A DNA stretch of 64,000 nt from an uncultured Verrucomicrobia subdivision 3 bacterium (GCA_903895255.1 CAITTG010000001.1:1-64000), one strand, 5' to 3'. Shown: positions 51,761 to 61,192, numbered from the stretch's first letter. Notes: generated by a model from the sequence alone, not told the origin. Translations and numbers: made by a program.

Positions 51761-51776
51761 ATCGTTATAAATGAAA

Positions 51777-52223
51777 TCAATGGGGTGTTTTCCGGTTCTG
51801 GCCGCAGGATTTTTCCACCAGCCCCAGAATGTGGGCCAGGCTGGTTTTGGCCAGTTCCCGTTCCAGGGCGGTTTCCGTGGCGGCAAACACCTGGACCAGC
51901 GCGGCCTGGATGCAATGGCCCACGGCGCAGGGATTTTTGGGGTTGCGCTGCGGCAGCTTGAAGGGCTCGGACGTTTCCACCGCCCGGTAAATTTGGGCCA
52001 GGTCAATGCGCTGGGGCGGCAGCCGCAGGCGGGAACCCACACTGGCCCCCTTGCGCGTCTCCACGAAGCCGGCGGTCTGCAAGACGAGCAGCAACCGGCG
52101 AATGACCACCGGATTGGTGTTCACGCTCGCCGCCAGCAGGGAGGAGGTCACGGGTTCGCCCGCTTTGTAAGCGAGCACCGTGAGCACCTGCACCGCCATG
52201 GCAAACCGGCAGCTTGTACGCAT
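51777..52223 (-). CDS. Rrf2 family transcriptional regulator
   Basis: 148 residues with the Rrf2 winged helix at the N-terminus (RFAMAVQVLTVLAYKAGEPVTSSLLAASVNTNPVVIRRLLLVLQTAGFVETRKGASVG, key part VTSSLLAASVNTNP-VIRRLL). Cysteines at 5, 99, 104 and 140; the pair at 99/104 (NPCAVGHC) could sense redox state. It lacks the spacing of the IscR/NsrR cluster and looks more like the YwnA subgroup. The element at 52231 lies 8 bases upstream of its ATG, suggesting autoregulation together with the protease gene downstream. Confidence 0.88.
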   Translation of the reverse strand: MRTSCRFAMAVQVLTVLAYKAGEPVTSSLLAASVNTNPVVIRRLLLVLQTAGFVETRKGASVGSRLRLPPQRIDLAQIYRAVETSEPFKLPQRNPKNPCAVGHCIQAALVQVFAATETALERELAKTSLAHILGLVEKSCGQNRKTPH

Positions 52224-52230
52224 GGATTAT

Positions 52231-52251
52231 ATGTAACCGTAATGATTGCAT
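52231..52251 (-). promoter_or_regulatory. Putative Rrf2 operator upstream of the Rrf2 gene
   Basis: ATGTAACC-N5-GATTGCAT, an imperfect palindrome (six of eight arm positions). Sixteen of 21 positions match the site at 51740. It covers the region expected for the regulator's own promoter or leader. Confidence 0.65.
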
Positions 52252-52316
52252 TTGTCAAATTGGTTGGGGAAACATCCAGGGCAGCACCAAGCTCCAGTAC
52301 CCAAAAGCCATGAGAC

Positions 52317-52721
52317 TTACCAAGGTTTTGAGTTTTTGGCGGGAGCCTCCCTTTGGTAGCATGTCACAGTCAATGACGCTCCCAGTTGGGCAATCCGTTC
52401 CAGCGTGCCAGCGCGTAGTTTAAACTGAGAGCGTTTTTCATCAGCCCGCAATTCATAACCGACATCAAACACCTTGTCCGCCGAGTCCCAAATACGTTTA
52501 GCTTTAGGTGAAAGGCTTGCCACCACGGCACAAAGTTCGTGGATCACCGGATCTGGCGATTTGAACTGGCGATTGGCCTCAAGGGCAAGCAAGTGGCGCT
52601 TTGATTTTCCCAATTCACCTAAATATAACACGGCTACTCGCTCACCCATTTCAGCGGCAACCAAATCCAATTTGGCCACCGACTCGATTTCCAAATCAAC
52701 ATTGAGGAAACCAGATCGCAT
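52317..52721 (-). CDS. Conserved hypothetical cytoplasmic protein
   Basis: 134 residues from ATG 52721 (MRSGFLNVDLEIESVAKLDLV). A longer in-frame reading upstream runs through a repeat and the 3' end of the Er-VIT gene and is rejected. The protein is alpha/beta with no signal or membrane helix; SGFLNVDLEIES ... LEANRQFKSPDPVIHELCAVV recalls a small family I have seen in Verrucomicrobiota, with no named domain. A Cys at the C-terminus (TVTCYQRE) is not obviously functional. Function unknown. Confidence 0.55.
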   Translation of the reverse strand: MRSGFLNVDLEIESVAKLDLVAAEMGERVAVLYLGELGKSKRHLLALEANRQFKSPDPVIHELCAVVASLSPKAKRIWDSADKVFDVGYELRADEKRSQFKLRAGTLERIAQLGASLTVTCYQREAPAKNSKPW

Positions 52722-52783
52722 ATTGGAATTATATTTGTTGGTTATGCTCTGGATGTTGGAGCTTGGAATTTGGATGTTTTCCC
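52722..52783 (-). repeat. Dispersed repeat copy between two minus-strand genes
   Basis: On the minus strand it reads AACATCCAAATTCCAAGCTC then CAACATCCAGAGCATAACC, the same wording as the copy at 6137-6190. It fills the gap between the Er-VIT stop and the hypothetical gene's start. Confidence 0.5.
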
Positions 52784-53737
52784 TCACCCGGCCCCAATCA
52801 ACCACCCCGCCAGGAACACCAGCACCCCACCCACCACCACCTGAAAGATCGCCGACAGCAACGCCGTGTCCATGTAGCGTTTCCGAATCCACGCAATCAG
52901 CCCCAGTTCGACGGCCACTACGCCAAGCGCAATGCTCGTGGCCAGGTGGAAATCATGAATCAAATAAGGCATCGTATGCCCCAGCCCGCCCACGGTGGTC
53001 ATCAGCCCGCAGACCAGACCGCGCAGCCACGGCGTGCCGCGCCCGCTGAGTTTGCCGTCATCGGACATCGCCTCGGCAAAGCCCATGCTGATGCCCGCGC
53101 CGACGGACGCCGCGAGGCCGACCTTGAACGAATCCAGCGTGTTGCCCGTGGCAAAGGCGGCGGCAAACAACGGCGCCAGCGTGGACACCGACCCATCCAT
53201 CAAGCCCGCCAAGCCCGGTTGAACGAACCGCAGCACAAACAAGCGCTTGGCCACTTCGCTTTCCTCGGTCAATTTGCCGGCGGCTGACTGCGCCTCGGTA
53301 AAATTCTCCGCCGTGGCTTCGTGGTGCTGCTCCTCCTGGGCGAGGTCGCCGAGTAACTGCCGGACACTGGCGTCGGTGGCCTGTTTGGCAGCCGTCTCGT
53401 AGAAACGGCGCGCCTCGATTTCCATCAAGGCGGCCTCCTCCCGCGCGCGTTTGGGGCCGAGCGAACCGGCCAGCCAGGAAGGTTGGCGGACGTTGAAGCC
53501 ACTCACATCCTGCCGCCGGATGAGCGGGATATGCTCGCCAAAGCGCTGCTGGAAGAGGGCGATCAGTCGGTGCCGATGGCCATCCTCTTCCGCCGCCATC
53601 GTGGTGAAGAGTTCCGCCGTGGCGGGATAATCCTTGCGGAGCGATTCGGCAAAATCGCGGTAGATGCGGCTGTCCTGCTCCTCGGCCGTGATGGCCAGGG
53701 CGAGGATTTGCGATTCGTTCAAATCACGGAAATGCAT
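52784..53737 (-). CDS. mbfA: Ferritin-like/VIT1 fusion (MbfA-type iron exporter)
   Basis: 317 residues from ATG 53737 ([29 protein letters not shown]). Residues 1-150 form a rubrerythrin/ferritin-like four-helix bundle with iron-binding ExxH-type motifs [10 protein letters not shown] and AQEEQHHEA. Residues 160-317 form a VIT1/CCC1-type domain of five membrane helices ([21 protein letters not shown]). This is the Er-VIT or MbfA architecture, known in rhizobia as a membrane ferritin exporting iron or protecting from peroxide. The long in-frame extension upstream is not used because it lacks a start signal and the fold begins here. Confidence 0.85.
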   Translation of the reverse strand: MHFRDLNESQILALAITAEEQDSRIYRDFAESLRKDYPATAELFTTMAAEEDGHRHRLIALFQQRFGEHIPLIRRQDVSGFNVRQPSWLAGSLGPKRAREEAALMEIEARRFYETAAKQATDASVRQLLGDLAQEEQHHEATAENFTEAQSAAGKLTEESEVAKRLFVLRFVQPGLAGLMDGSVSTLAPLFAAAFATGNTLDSFKVGLAASVGAGISMGFAEAMSDDGKLSGRGTPWLRGLVCGLMTTVGGLGHTMPYLIHDFHLATSIALGVVAVELGLIAWIRKRYMDTALLSAIFQVVVGGVLVFLAGWLIGAG

Positions 53738-54054
53738 GTTTTCAAGAGCAGTCTCCAGGCACCCGTCGGTGCGGTTAATCCGGAGGTGAATGAGCCATTG
53801 GAAGGGGGGGAAGTCAATGGGGAATTTCCTCGGGGCGGGAACTGTTACGACGAAAATGTGCTGGTTCATGGGCAGAAAATGACGAGCGGCGCCACGATGG
53901 CGTGGGCGCGCCGAAAAGCCAACCCGCTCGCCGGTGATTGATCGGGCGCGGGTCAGGCCCACCGGGGAGCCGGAGGACGCCCGCGCCAGGCGGTGGGCAG
54001 GCTAACACCAAGGTATGATAGCGGGCGCGACCCAACCGAAGGTAGGTTTTATGC
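53738..54054. other. Intergenic region between divergent genes
   Basis: 317 bases between the iron exporter (minus) and the receiver protein (plus). The only recognisable item is the element ACACCAAGGTATGATA at 54005-54020, which recurs at 56850. No gene is supported. Confidence 0.5.
54005..54020 (+). promoter_or_regulatory. Shared upstream element, copy 1
   Basis: ACACCAAGGTATGATA begins 50 bases before the ATG at 54055. The second copy (56850-56865, one base different) begins exactly 50 bases before the ATG at 56900, and the sequence next to each start codon (TAGGTT..A.GCATGA) is also alike. It contains a -10-like TATGAT. It may be a promoter or a FixJ-type site. Confidence 0.5.
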
Positions 54055-54468
54055 ATGAGTGAACAGGCAAATCTGCTGATGGCGTTGATTGCGATTGTGG
54101 ACGACGACGCGTCGGTGCGTGAAGCGATGACCAGCCTGCTGAAAGCCAGCGGGATGCGGGCGGAGGTTTTTGCCTCCGCCGAGGAGTTTTTGGCTTCGCG
54201 CCATCTGGACCAAACCAAGTGTCTCATTCTGGATGTGCAAATGCCGGGCATGAACGGTTTGGAACTGCAGCGGCTTTTGGCGTCCGAAAATCGGTGCATT
54301 CCCATCATCTTTATTTCCGCGCACGACCATCAGGATATTCGGAGGCTGGCCATCCAAGCAGGGGCCATTGATTTCCTGCCCAAGCCATTTGGCGAGGCGG
54401 CCCTGCTGGGAGCCATACGCGCCGCGCTTGGCAGGCCAGCCAAAAATCCAGACACACTCCAATTATGA
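54055..54468 (+). CDS. Stand-alone receiver domain protein (FixJ-like)
   Basis: 137 residues, receiver domain only: acidic pocket IAIVDDDASVREAM, phospho-Asp in CLILDVQMPGMNGL, Ser in FISAHD and Lys in FLPKPFG. No output domain follows before the stop. It is similar to the receiver of the FixJ-type regulator at 56031. Its position upstream of the kinase at 54574 suggests a phosphate sink or a regulator acting by protein contact. Confidence 0.85.
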   Translation: MSEQANLLMALIAIVDDDASVREAMTSLLKASGMRAEVFASAEEFLASRHLDQTKCLILDVQMPGMNGLELQRLLASENRCIPIIFISAHDHQDIRRLAIQAGAIDFLPKPFGEAALLGAIRAALGRPAKNPDTLQL

Positions 54469-54573
54469 AACACCCCGCGAGTGCCATCGGAACCGGCCAA
54501 ACCCTCATTGCACAGCGGGTTACGATTGCAAATGACCAGCCCAGATGTTACTGAATGAGGAGGGGCAAGGCAG

Positions 54574-56034
54574 ATGCTCATGACACTTAAACAAGACCAA
54601 TCCTTTTGGCGCACGGCTTTGGAATGTCTGGCCGGCATGCTCGCGCTCGGATTAATCACATTCTGCTGTTTCCACTTCCACCTGGCGGTTCCGACCCCCA
54701 CCTTCCTTTATTTGATCGTGATTGTGCTGCTCTCCCTCCGGGGCAGTTTCCTCGCTTCGGCGGTCGTTTCGTTCGCCGCCGTTGGCTGTCTGGATTATTT
54801 TTTTGTCCGCCCCATCTTTTCCCTGCGGGTGGGGGAGCCGTCGGATCTTGTGGCGGTCCTGGCTTTTTTGATGACCTCGGCCGTCATCACCCGCCTGGTG
54901 AGCCGGGTTCGCAAGCTGATGCAAGAGAAACTCCAGCGCAGCGAAACCTATCTGGCGGAAGCGCAGCAATTAAGCCACACCGGGAGTTTTGGCTGGAAGG
55001 TTGCCACCGGCGAAATCATCTGGTCGGCGGAAAGTTTTCGCATCTTTCAACTGGACCCAAAGCGCAAGCCCACCCTGGAATTGATCTTCGCACGGATTCA
55101 TCCGGACGACTTGGCTTTGGTTAAACAGGCCATTGAGGCCGCCGCGATGGAGGCGCGGGATTTTCATTTTGAACACCGCCTGCTGCTGCCGGACGGCGCG
55201 GTGAAACACCTGGAGGTGGTGGCCCATGCGGAAAAGGATGACGCGGGCACGTTCGAATATGTCGGGGCGGTGATGGACGTTACCGCCCGGAAGCGAGCCG
55301 AGGATTCGCTGCATAGCGCGCAGGCCAATCTGGCGCGGATTGCGCGCCTGACCACGATGGGAGAATTGACCGCCTCCATTGCGCATGAAGTCAACCAGCC
55401 CCTGGCCGCCGTCGTGACGAACGCCAACGCCGGCCTGCGCTGGCTGGACCGCGAAACGCCCGACCTGGGCGAGGTCCGCGAGGCCATCCGGCGGATTATT
55501 CGCGACGGGAACCGGGGGAGCGAGGTGATCGCCCGGATTCGCGCCCTGCTGAAAAAAAAGCCGACGCCGAGGGAACGGCTGGACATCAACGAGGTGGTTC
55601 AGGAAACCATTGCGCTGACCCGGGTTTATCTGCAAGGAGCCTCGTTGCAGACCGAACTGGCGCGCGCGCGGACCGCGGTCCTGGGGGATCGGGTGCAGTT
55701 GCAACAGGTGATGCTGAATCTGATGGTGAACGCGATGGATGCCATGAAAGAGGTGACGGATCGTCCCCGGAGGCTGTTCATCCAAACGGAAGTTCAGGAG
55801 GACAACTGCATGCTCGTGGCCATTCAAGACACCGGAACCGGGCTCGAGCCGGCGCAAATGGAACAACTCTTCGAGGCGTTTTACACCACCAAACCGCAAG
55901 GCATGGGCATGGGTTTGGCGATCAGCCGCTCAATCATCGAGGGGCATGGCGGGCGCTTATGGGCCGAGCCCAACCACGGACCCGGCACCACGTTCAAGTT
56001 CACGCTGCCCGCAGTTGAAGGAAGCACCGCATGA
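54574..56034 (+). CDS. PAS-domain sensor histidine kinase (DUF4118-type membrane N-terminus)
   Basis: 486 residues. Three or four N-terminal hydrophobic helices resemble DUF4118 ([41 protein letters not shown], in parts). A PAS domain (about 130-250) with PAC-type [17 protein letters not shown] follows. Then the kinase: His in [24 protein letters not shown] (a FixL-like HisKA type), [32 protein letters not shown] and [16 protein letters not shown]. Its stop overlaps the FixJ gene start (ATGA). A good ribosome site, GAGGAGGGG, lies before the start. Confidence 0.9.
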   Translation: MLMTLKQDQSFWRTALECLAGMLALGLITFCCFHFHLAVPTPTFLYLIVIVLLSLRGSFLASAVVSFAAVGCLDYFFVRPIFSLRVGEPSDLVAVLAFLMTSAVITRLVSRVRKLMQEKLQRSETYLAEAQQLSHTGSFGWKVATGEIIWSAESFRIFQLDPKRKPTLELIFARIHPDDLALVKQAIEAAAMEARDFHFEHRLLLPDGAVKHLEVVAHAEKDDAGTFEYVGAVMDVTARKRAEDSLHSAQANLARIARLTTMGELTASIAHEVNQPLAAVVTNANAGLRWLDRETPDLGEVREAIRRIIRDGNRGSEVIARIRALLKKKPTPRERLDINEVVQETIALTRVYLQGASLQTELARARTAVLGDRVQLQQVMLNLMVNAMDAMKEVTDRPRRLFIQTEVQEDNCMLVAIQDTGTGLEPAQMEQLFEAFYTTKPQGMGMGLAISRSIIEGHGGRLWAEPNHGPGTTFKFTLPAVEGSTA

Positions 56035-56690
56035 AGCCGACCGTAACAGCAGCCGGAAAGTCCGCCGACCCCATGGTGTTGGTGGTGGATGACGACGCCG
56101 CGGTCCGCGAAGCCCTCAGCAGCCTGATCCGTTCCGTTGGCTTGAAGGTGGAAACCTTTGCCTCGGCCGGGGATTTTCTGAAGCGGCAGCGCCCGGAGGC
56201 GCCGGCCTGCCTGGTGCTGGACGTGCGGTTGCCGGGTTTGAGCGGGCTGGACCTGCAGCGTGAGCTGGTGACGGTGCAAATTCAGATCCCGGTTATTTTC
56301 ATCACGGGCCATGGCGACATTCCGATGAGTGTGCGCGCCATGAAGGCGGGTGCCGTTGAGTTTCTTACCAAACCCTTCCGGGATCAAGAATTGCTGGATG
56401 CGATTCAGCAAGCCATCGAGCGGGACCGGGAAATGCTCAAGCAGCGCTCCGAGACGGCGAGGCTGAAAGCCCGGTATCAGGCGCTCACGCCGCGCGAGCG
56501 CGAGGTGATGGGGCTGGTTGTCCGGGGATTATTAAACAAGCAAATTGCGGGCGAGCTTGGCACCAGTGAGATCACTGTGAAAATACAGCGGGGCCAGGCA
56601 ATGAAGAAAATGCAGGCCCAATCACTGCCGGAGCTCGTGCGAATCTCGGAAAAGCTGGGCCTCGCCGCCCCAGGCGAACGCCGGGGCTGA
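56031..56690 (+). CDS. FixJ-type response regulator with LuxR-family HTH
   Basis: 219 residues. Receiver domain at about 15-130 with [28 protein letters not shown] and [10 protein letters not shown] LuxR/GerE HTH at about 145-205: [44 protein letters not shown]. It is translationally coupled to the kinase by a four-base overlap. It probably controls the stress genes that follow and may bind the element at 54005 and 56850; neither is shown. Confidence 0.92.
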   Translation: MKPTVTAAGKSADPMVLVVDDDAAVREALSSLIRSVGLKVETFASAGDFLKRQRPEAPACLVLDVRLPGLSGLDLQRELVTVQIQIPVIFITGHGDIPMSVRAMKAGAVEFLTKPFRDQELLDAIQQAIERDREMLKQRSETARLKARYQALTPREREVMGLVVRGLLNKQIAGELGTSEITVKIQRGQAMKKMQAQSLPELVRISEKLGLAAPGERRG

Positions 56691-56849
56691 CACTCGCGGC
56701 GCACCCGTTCTCCCCGGGCGCGCGGAGTTTCGCGGCTGAACTTCACCCGCTGTTAAATGCCCGCGTGAACGAACGCATGGCCGGGCAGCCGGGTTTGCCG
56801 CGCTCCTCACCCCATTCGCAGATGGCTTCAGCCTCGGTTTAACCGTCTC

Positions 56850-56865
56850 ACACCAAGGTATGCTA
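56850..56865 (+). promoter_or_regulatory. Shared upstream element, copy 2
   Basis: ACACCAAGGTATGCTA, 50 bases before the ATG at 56900, matching the element before the receiver gene at 15 of 16 positions. Confidence 0.5.
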
Positions 56866-56899
56866 CCAACCACCACCAGCAGGGTGCTAGGTTGGACGC

Positions 56900-57175
56900 A
56901 TGAATGAAAAGCAAAACATATTCGTTGAGATACCTGGCGGAGCGGAATTGAGTCCCTGGGCGGTCAAAATCACCCATGTCCGCCCGGCGCCCGTCATCAA
57001 GCCGAACAGCGATGCCTTTGCCGTTGACTGGCAGCTGGAGGGCGGGGCCGGAGCGGCCACTTCATCGGAAACCAATCTCGCTGGCTGGCGGCAACACATT
57101 GCCGGTGGCCAGACGAATGGTCGGAGGCGGTCCACATCTTCATTTGGTCCTCCCCGGCGCAAACTGAACAAATAG
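56900..57175 (+). CDS. Small hypothetical protein upstream of the epoxide hydrolase
   Basis: 91 residues from ATG 56900. No membrane segment or signal peptide. The sequence (PGGAELSPWAVKITHVRPAPVI, later RRRSTSSFGPPRRKLNK with a basic tail) matches no family known to me. It begins 50 bases after the shared element and ends 23 bases before the epoxide hydrolase gene, so it may be the first gene of that operon. It could also be the transcribed leader without being translated. Confidence 0.4.
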   Translation: MNEKQNIFVEIPGGAELSPWAVKITHVRPAPVIKPNSDAFAVDWQLEGGAGAATSSETNLAGWRQHIAGGQTNGRRRSTSSFGPPRRKLNK

Positions 57176-57198
57176 AAAGACCAACAAAAGAACACATT

Positions 57199-59745
57199 AT
57201 GAAAACTGCAACAATCACCCAACCGGCGTCCGGCATCCTTTGGCTGCGCGGCTGCGCCCGGCTAATGAACATGGCCTGGCTGCCCCTGGTGGCAGGCATC
57301 CTGCCACTGACAGCGGTGGCGGCCGCGACGCCCCCCGCCAGTGGCGATCCCGAGGCCATTCGTGCCTTCCATTACCACGCCCCGGAAGCCGCGCTGGCGG
57401 ATCTCCGTCAGCGCCTTGCGGCAACGCGGTGGCCGGATCAGGAAATGGTGGCCGATCAATCCCAGGGGGTGCCGCTGGCGAAGCTCCAGGCCCTCGTGCA
57501 TTACTGGGGGACCGACTATGACTGGCGGAAGGCGGAGGCAACGTTGAATGCCCTCCCGGAATTTGTGACGACCATCGACGGGCTGGACATTCAATTCATC
57601 CACGTCCGCTCCAAAAATCCGCAGGCCCTGCCGCTCATCATCACGCATGGCTGGCCGGGCTCGATCCTTGAAATGGTCAAGATTATCGGTCCGCTCACCG
57701 ACCCTGTGGCGTATGGTGGCCGCGCGGAGGACGCTTTTGACGTCGTCATCCCCTCCCTGCCGGGTTATGGCTTTTCGGGCAAACCAACCGGCACCGGCTG
57801 GGACCCGGATCACATTGCCCGCGCCTGGGATGTGCTGATGAAACGCCTGGGGTACAAAACTTACGTGGCGCAAGGCGGCGACTGGGGCTCAGTGGTGGCG
57901 GACGCCATGGGCCGCCAGCAACCGGCGGGACTTTTGGGCATCCATGTCAACATGCCGCCAACCGTGCCGGCGGAAGCGGCAAAAGCGCTCCAAGCCGGCG
58001 GCCCGGCACCGTTGGGATTGTCCGACCAAGAGCAGGCGGCGTTCAATGCCCTGGATCATTTCTATAAAAAGAACTGTGGTTACGCCGCCATGATGGTGAC
58101 CCGCCCGCAGACCCTCGGTTACGGCCTGGCGGATTCGCCGGCCGGTTTGGCCGCCTTCTTTTATGACAAGTTCGCGCAATGGACCGATAGCGGCGGGGAG
58201 CCGGAACGGTCGCTCACGACTGACGAGATGCTCGACGACATCACACTGACGTGGCTCACGGGCACCGCAACTTCCGGGGCGCGGCTCTACTGGGAGAACA
58301 ACAATAATAATTTTAACGCCGTGGACCAGAAGACTGCCGAGATAAAAATCCCCGTGGCCGTGACAGTTTTTCCCGGCGAGATTTACCAGGCTCCGCGGAG
58401 TTGGACCGAGCGCGCCTATCCCAGCCTTGGCTACTTCCATGAAGTGAACAAAGGCGGTCACTTCGCGGCCTGGGAAGAACCGCGGCTCTTTGCGGAAGAA
58501 CTTCGCGCGGCGTTTAAAGCCCAGCGCGGCGCCCGGAGTGCGGGATTAGACAGCGCGATTCGCCCCTTCCACATTCACGTTCCGGAAGCGGCACTCGTTG
58601 AGCTGCGCCAGCGAATTGCGGCCACGCGGTGGCCCGAAAAGGAGACCGTGACGGATCAATCCCAGGGCGTGCAACTGGCGACAATGAAGGAGCTGGCCCG
58701 CTATTGGAGCACCGATTATGACTGGCGCAAGTGCGAGGCGAGGCTGAACGCCCTGCCGGAATTCATCACCGAAATCGACGGGGTGGACATCCATTTCATT
58801 CAAGTGCGCTCGCAGCATAAAAACGCCCTGCCACTGATCATCACCCACGGATGGCCGGGCTCGATCATCGAGCAGTCAAAGATTATTGGTCCGCTCACCG
58901 ATCCAACGGCTTATGGCGGCCGCGCCGAAGATGCCTTTGACGTGGTGATTCCGTCCATGCCGGGCTACGGTTTTTCCGGCAAGCCGGCCACGACCGGCTG
59001 GGACCCCGCCCGCATCGCAAAGGCATGGATAGTGCTCATGAAGCGGCTGGGATACACCCAGTTTGTGGCCCAGGGCGGCGATTGGGGGGACGCCGTCTCG
59101 GAGCAGATGGCGCTGCAAGCGCCGCCGGAATTGCTCGGCATTCACGTCAACATGCCGGCGACGGTGCCGGCTGGCGTCGCCCGGGCGCTCCAGTATAACG
59201 AACCGCCGCCCGCCAATCTTTCCGCCGAGGAGCGGCACGCCTACGACCAGTTGGACTTTTTCTACCAGCACGGACTGGGCTACGCGATCGAGATGAAGAA
59301 CCGCCCGCAGACGCTCTATGGGATCATGGATTCACCCATCGGGCTGGCGGGCTGGATACTGGACCACGACGCCAGCAGTTACGCCCTCATCGCGCGCGTC
59401 TTCGCCGGGCAGCCGGGCGGGCTTACCCGGGATGACGTGCTCGACAACATCACGCTCTACTGGCTGACCGGCACGGCGATTTCCTCGGCGCGGCTTTATT
59501 GGGAAAACAACCTGGCCTTTTTTGAACCAAAACATGTCGAAATCCCCGTGGCTGTCAGCGTTTTTCCTGACGAAATATACGCCGCCCCCCGGACCTGGAC
59601 CCAGCAGGCGTATCCCAAACTTATCTATTATCATAAACTCGACCAGGGGGGGCATTTTGCGGCCTGGGAGGAGCCAGACCTGTTTGCCCGGGAAATTCGC
59701 GCAGCCTTTGCCCCCTTGCGCCCCGATCTCACCGCCAAAAACTAA
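57199..59745 (+). CDS. Tandem-fused epoxide hydrolase (two EHN/alpha-beta hydrolase units)
   Basis: 848 residues with an N-terminal signal peptide (to about residue 44). Two similar epoxide hydrolase units, each with an N-terminal EHN domain and an alpha/beta fold, repeat 400 residues apart. The nucleophile Asp is D228 in GGDWGSVV and D628 in GGDWGDAV. Each also keeps the oxyanion motif HGWPGSI, the lid region, an acidic residue in FP-x-EIY-x-APR, and the His in GGHFAAWEEP. Both units therefore look active. Such enzymes hydrate epoxides to diols. The gene lies in a block with Ohr and a chloroperoxidase-like hydrolase. Confidence 0.88.
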   Translation: MKTATITQPASGILWLRGCARLMNMAWLPLVAGILPLTAVAAATPPASGDPEAIRAFHYHAPEAALADLRQRLAATRWPDQEMVADQSQGVPLAKLQALVHYWGTDYDWRKAEATLNALPEFVTTIDGLDIQFIHVRSKNPQALPLIITHGWPGSILEMVKIIGPLTDPVAYGGRAEDAFDVVIPSLPGYGFSGKPTGTGWDPDHIARAWDVLMKRLGYKTYVAQGGDWGSVVADAMGRQQPAGLLGIHVNMPPTVPAEAAKALQAGGPAPLGLSDQEQAAFNALDHFYKKNCGYAAMMVTRPQTLGYGLADSPAGLAAFFYDKFAQWTDSGGEPERSLTTDEMLDDITLTWLTGTATSGARLYWENNNNNFNAVDQKTAEIKIPVAVTVFPGEIYQAPRSWTERAYPSLGYFHEVNKGGHFAAWEEPRLFAEELRAAFKAQRGARSAGLDSAIRPFHIHVPEAALVELRQRIAATRWPEKETVTDQSQGVQLATMKELARYWSTDYDWRKCEARLNALPEFITEIDGVDIHFIQVRSQHKNALPLIITHGWPGSIIEQSKIIGPLTDPTAYGGRAEDAFDVVIPSMPGYGFSGKPATTGWDPARIAKAWIVLMKRLGYTQFVAQGGDWGDAVSEQMALQAPPELLGIHVNMPATVPAGVARALQYNEPPPANLSAEERHAYDQLDFFYQHGLGYAIEMKNRPQTLYGIMDSPIGLAGWILDHDASSYALIARVFAGQPGGLTRDDVLDNITLYWLTGTAISSARLYWENNLAFFEPKHVEIPVAVSVFPDEIYAAPRTWTQQAYPKLIYYHKLDQGGHFAAWEEPDLFAREIRAAFAPLRPDLTAKN

Positions 59746-59752
59746 TCCAATT

Positions 59753-60232
59753 ATGAACACAGCCAATACCATCCAAGAAAGCAACGTTACTTCACCCGCG
59801 AAAATACTCTACACCGGCATCACGCGCACCACTGGTGGCCGGGATGGCGGTTCGGTGCGGAGCGCCGATGGCCGCCTGGAGCTGAAACTTTCACTTCCCG
59901 GCGCAAGCGGCGGGGGTGCCAATCCCGAGCAGTTGTTCGCGGCCGGTTGGTCGGCCTGCTTTATCGGGGCGATGAAAATTGCGGCGGGCAAGCTGAAGGT
60001 CAGGTTGCCGCCGGATACCGCCATTGAGGCCGAGGTGGATCTTTGTCTGGCGGCCGAGGGTTATTTCCTCCAAGCCCGCCTGAATGTCTCGCTGCCAGGC
60101 TTGGATCGTGATGTCGCCCGGACATTGGTGAATGCGGCCCATCAGACCTGCCCGTATTCAAAAGCCACGCGCGGCAACATCCCCGTCACCATCAATATTA
60201 TTGAGGCCGGACTGGCTGCCCCGCAAACCTGA
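59753..60232 (+). CDS. ohr: Organic hydroperoxide resistance protein (Ohr/OsmC family)
   Basis: 159 residues from ATG 59753, seven bases after the hydrolase stop. The two reactive cysteines of Ohr are present: Cys69 in AAGWSACFIGAMK and Cys133 in AAHQTCPYSKATRGN. Other Ohr parts: LELKLSLPG, GANPEQLFAAG. It reduces organic hydroperoxides using lipoylated or other dithiols. Its place in this cluster suggests response to organic oxidants. Usually regulated by OhrR; none is seen here. Confidence 0.9.
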   Translation: MNTANTIQESNVTSPAKILYTGITRTTGGRDGGSVRSADGRLELKLSLPGASGGGANPEQLFAAGWSACFIGAMKIAAGKLKVRLPPDTAIEAEVDLCLAAEGYFLQARLNVSLPGLDRDVARTLVNAAHQTCPYSKATRGNIPVTINIIEAGLAAPQT

Positions 60233-60370
60233 ACCAGAACCTGCCAGGCCTAAAACCGCCGGCGCCACCAGGACTTAAAACAAGGTGCGCCGGCCACAAA
60301 ATACGAATATAATAACCACGCTTGCAACGGGATCTGGATAATGAATTAACACGAAAAGGCGACAACATAT

Positions 60371-61192
60371 ATGAACACAATCACCACCAAAGACGGTACG
60401 CAAATCTACTTCAAGGACTGGGGCGCCGGCCAGCCAGTCGTTTTCAGCCATGGCTGGCCGCTGAGCGCGGATGCTTTTGAAGATCAAATGTTTTATCTGG
60501 CTGCCCGCGGTTACCGTTGTATCGCGCATGACCGCCGTGGTCATGGCCGTTCCAGCCAGCCTTGGAACGGTAATGATCTTGATACCTACGCGGACGACCT
60601 GGCCGAACTCGTCCAAACCTTGGATTTGCAGAATGCCGTCCATGTTGGACATTCCACGGGCGGTGGCGAAGTTGCCCGTTATATTGGGCGTCATGGCACG
60701 CAGCGCGTCGCCAAGGCGGTTTTAATCGGCGCCATTCCACCACTGATGCTGAAAACCGCGGCGAATCCGGGCGGGTTGCCCCGGGAAGTTTTCGACGGGA
60801 TTCGCGCCGGCGTGGTGGCCGACCGTTCGCAATTTTTCAAGGATCTCACCCTGCCGTTTTATGGCTATAACCGGCCCGGGGCAACGATTTCCGAGGGGGT
60901 GCGCGAGGCGTTCTGGCGACAAGGAATGCTGGCGGGCTTCCCGGCCAGTTACTTTTGCATCAAGGCATTTTCGGAAACGGATTTGACGGAAGACTTAAAG
61001 AAAATCACGGTGCCGACGCTGATCTTGCATGGCGACGATGACCAGATTGTCCCGATTGGAAATTCCGCTTTGTTGTCGGCTCAGCTCGTTAAGCACGCGA
61101 CTTTAAAGGTGTTCCAGGGGGCGTCGCATGGTCTGTGCACCACGCACAAAGACCAGGTGAATGAGGAGTTGCTGGCCTTTATCAAGGCTTGA
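60371..61192 (+). CDS. Alpha/beta hydrolase, cofactor-free chloroperoxidase-like
   Basis: 273 residues. Nucleophile Ser in [17 protein letters not shown], the catalytic acid in [13 protein letters not shown] and His in [11 protein letters not shown]. Start [15 protein letters not shown]-type ([18 protein letters not shown]) and [14 protein letters not shown] are typical of non-haem chloroperoxidase/esterases. In vivo it is probably an esterase or perhydrolase rather than a halogenase. It lies 138 bases after ohr and is convergent with the Sco genes. Confidence 0.88.
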   Translation: MNTITTKDGTQIYFKDWGAGQPVVFSHGWPLSADAFEDQMFYLAARGYRCIAHDRRGHGRSSQPWNGNDLDTYADDLAELVQTLDLQNAVHVGHSTGGGEVARYIGRHGTQRVAKAVLIGAIPPLMLKTAANPGGLPREVFDGIRAGVVADRSQFFKDLTLPFYGYNRPGATISEGVREAFWRQGMLAGFPASYFCIKAFSETDLTEDLKKITVPTLILHGDDDQIVPIGNSALLSAQLVKHATLKVFQGASHGLCTTHKDQVNEELLAFIKA

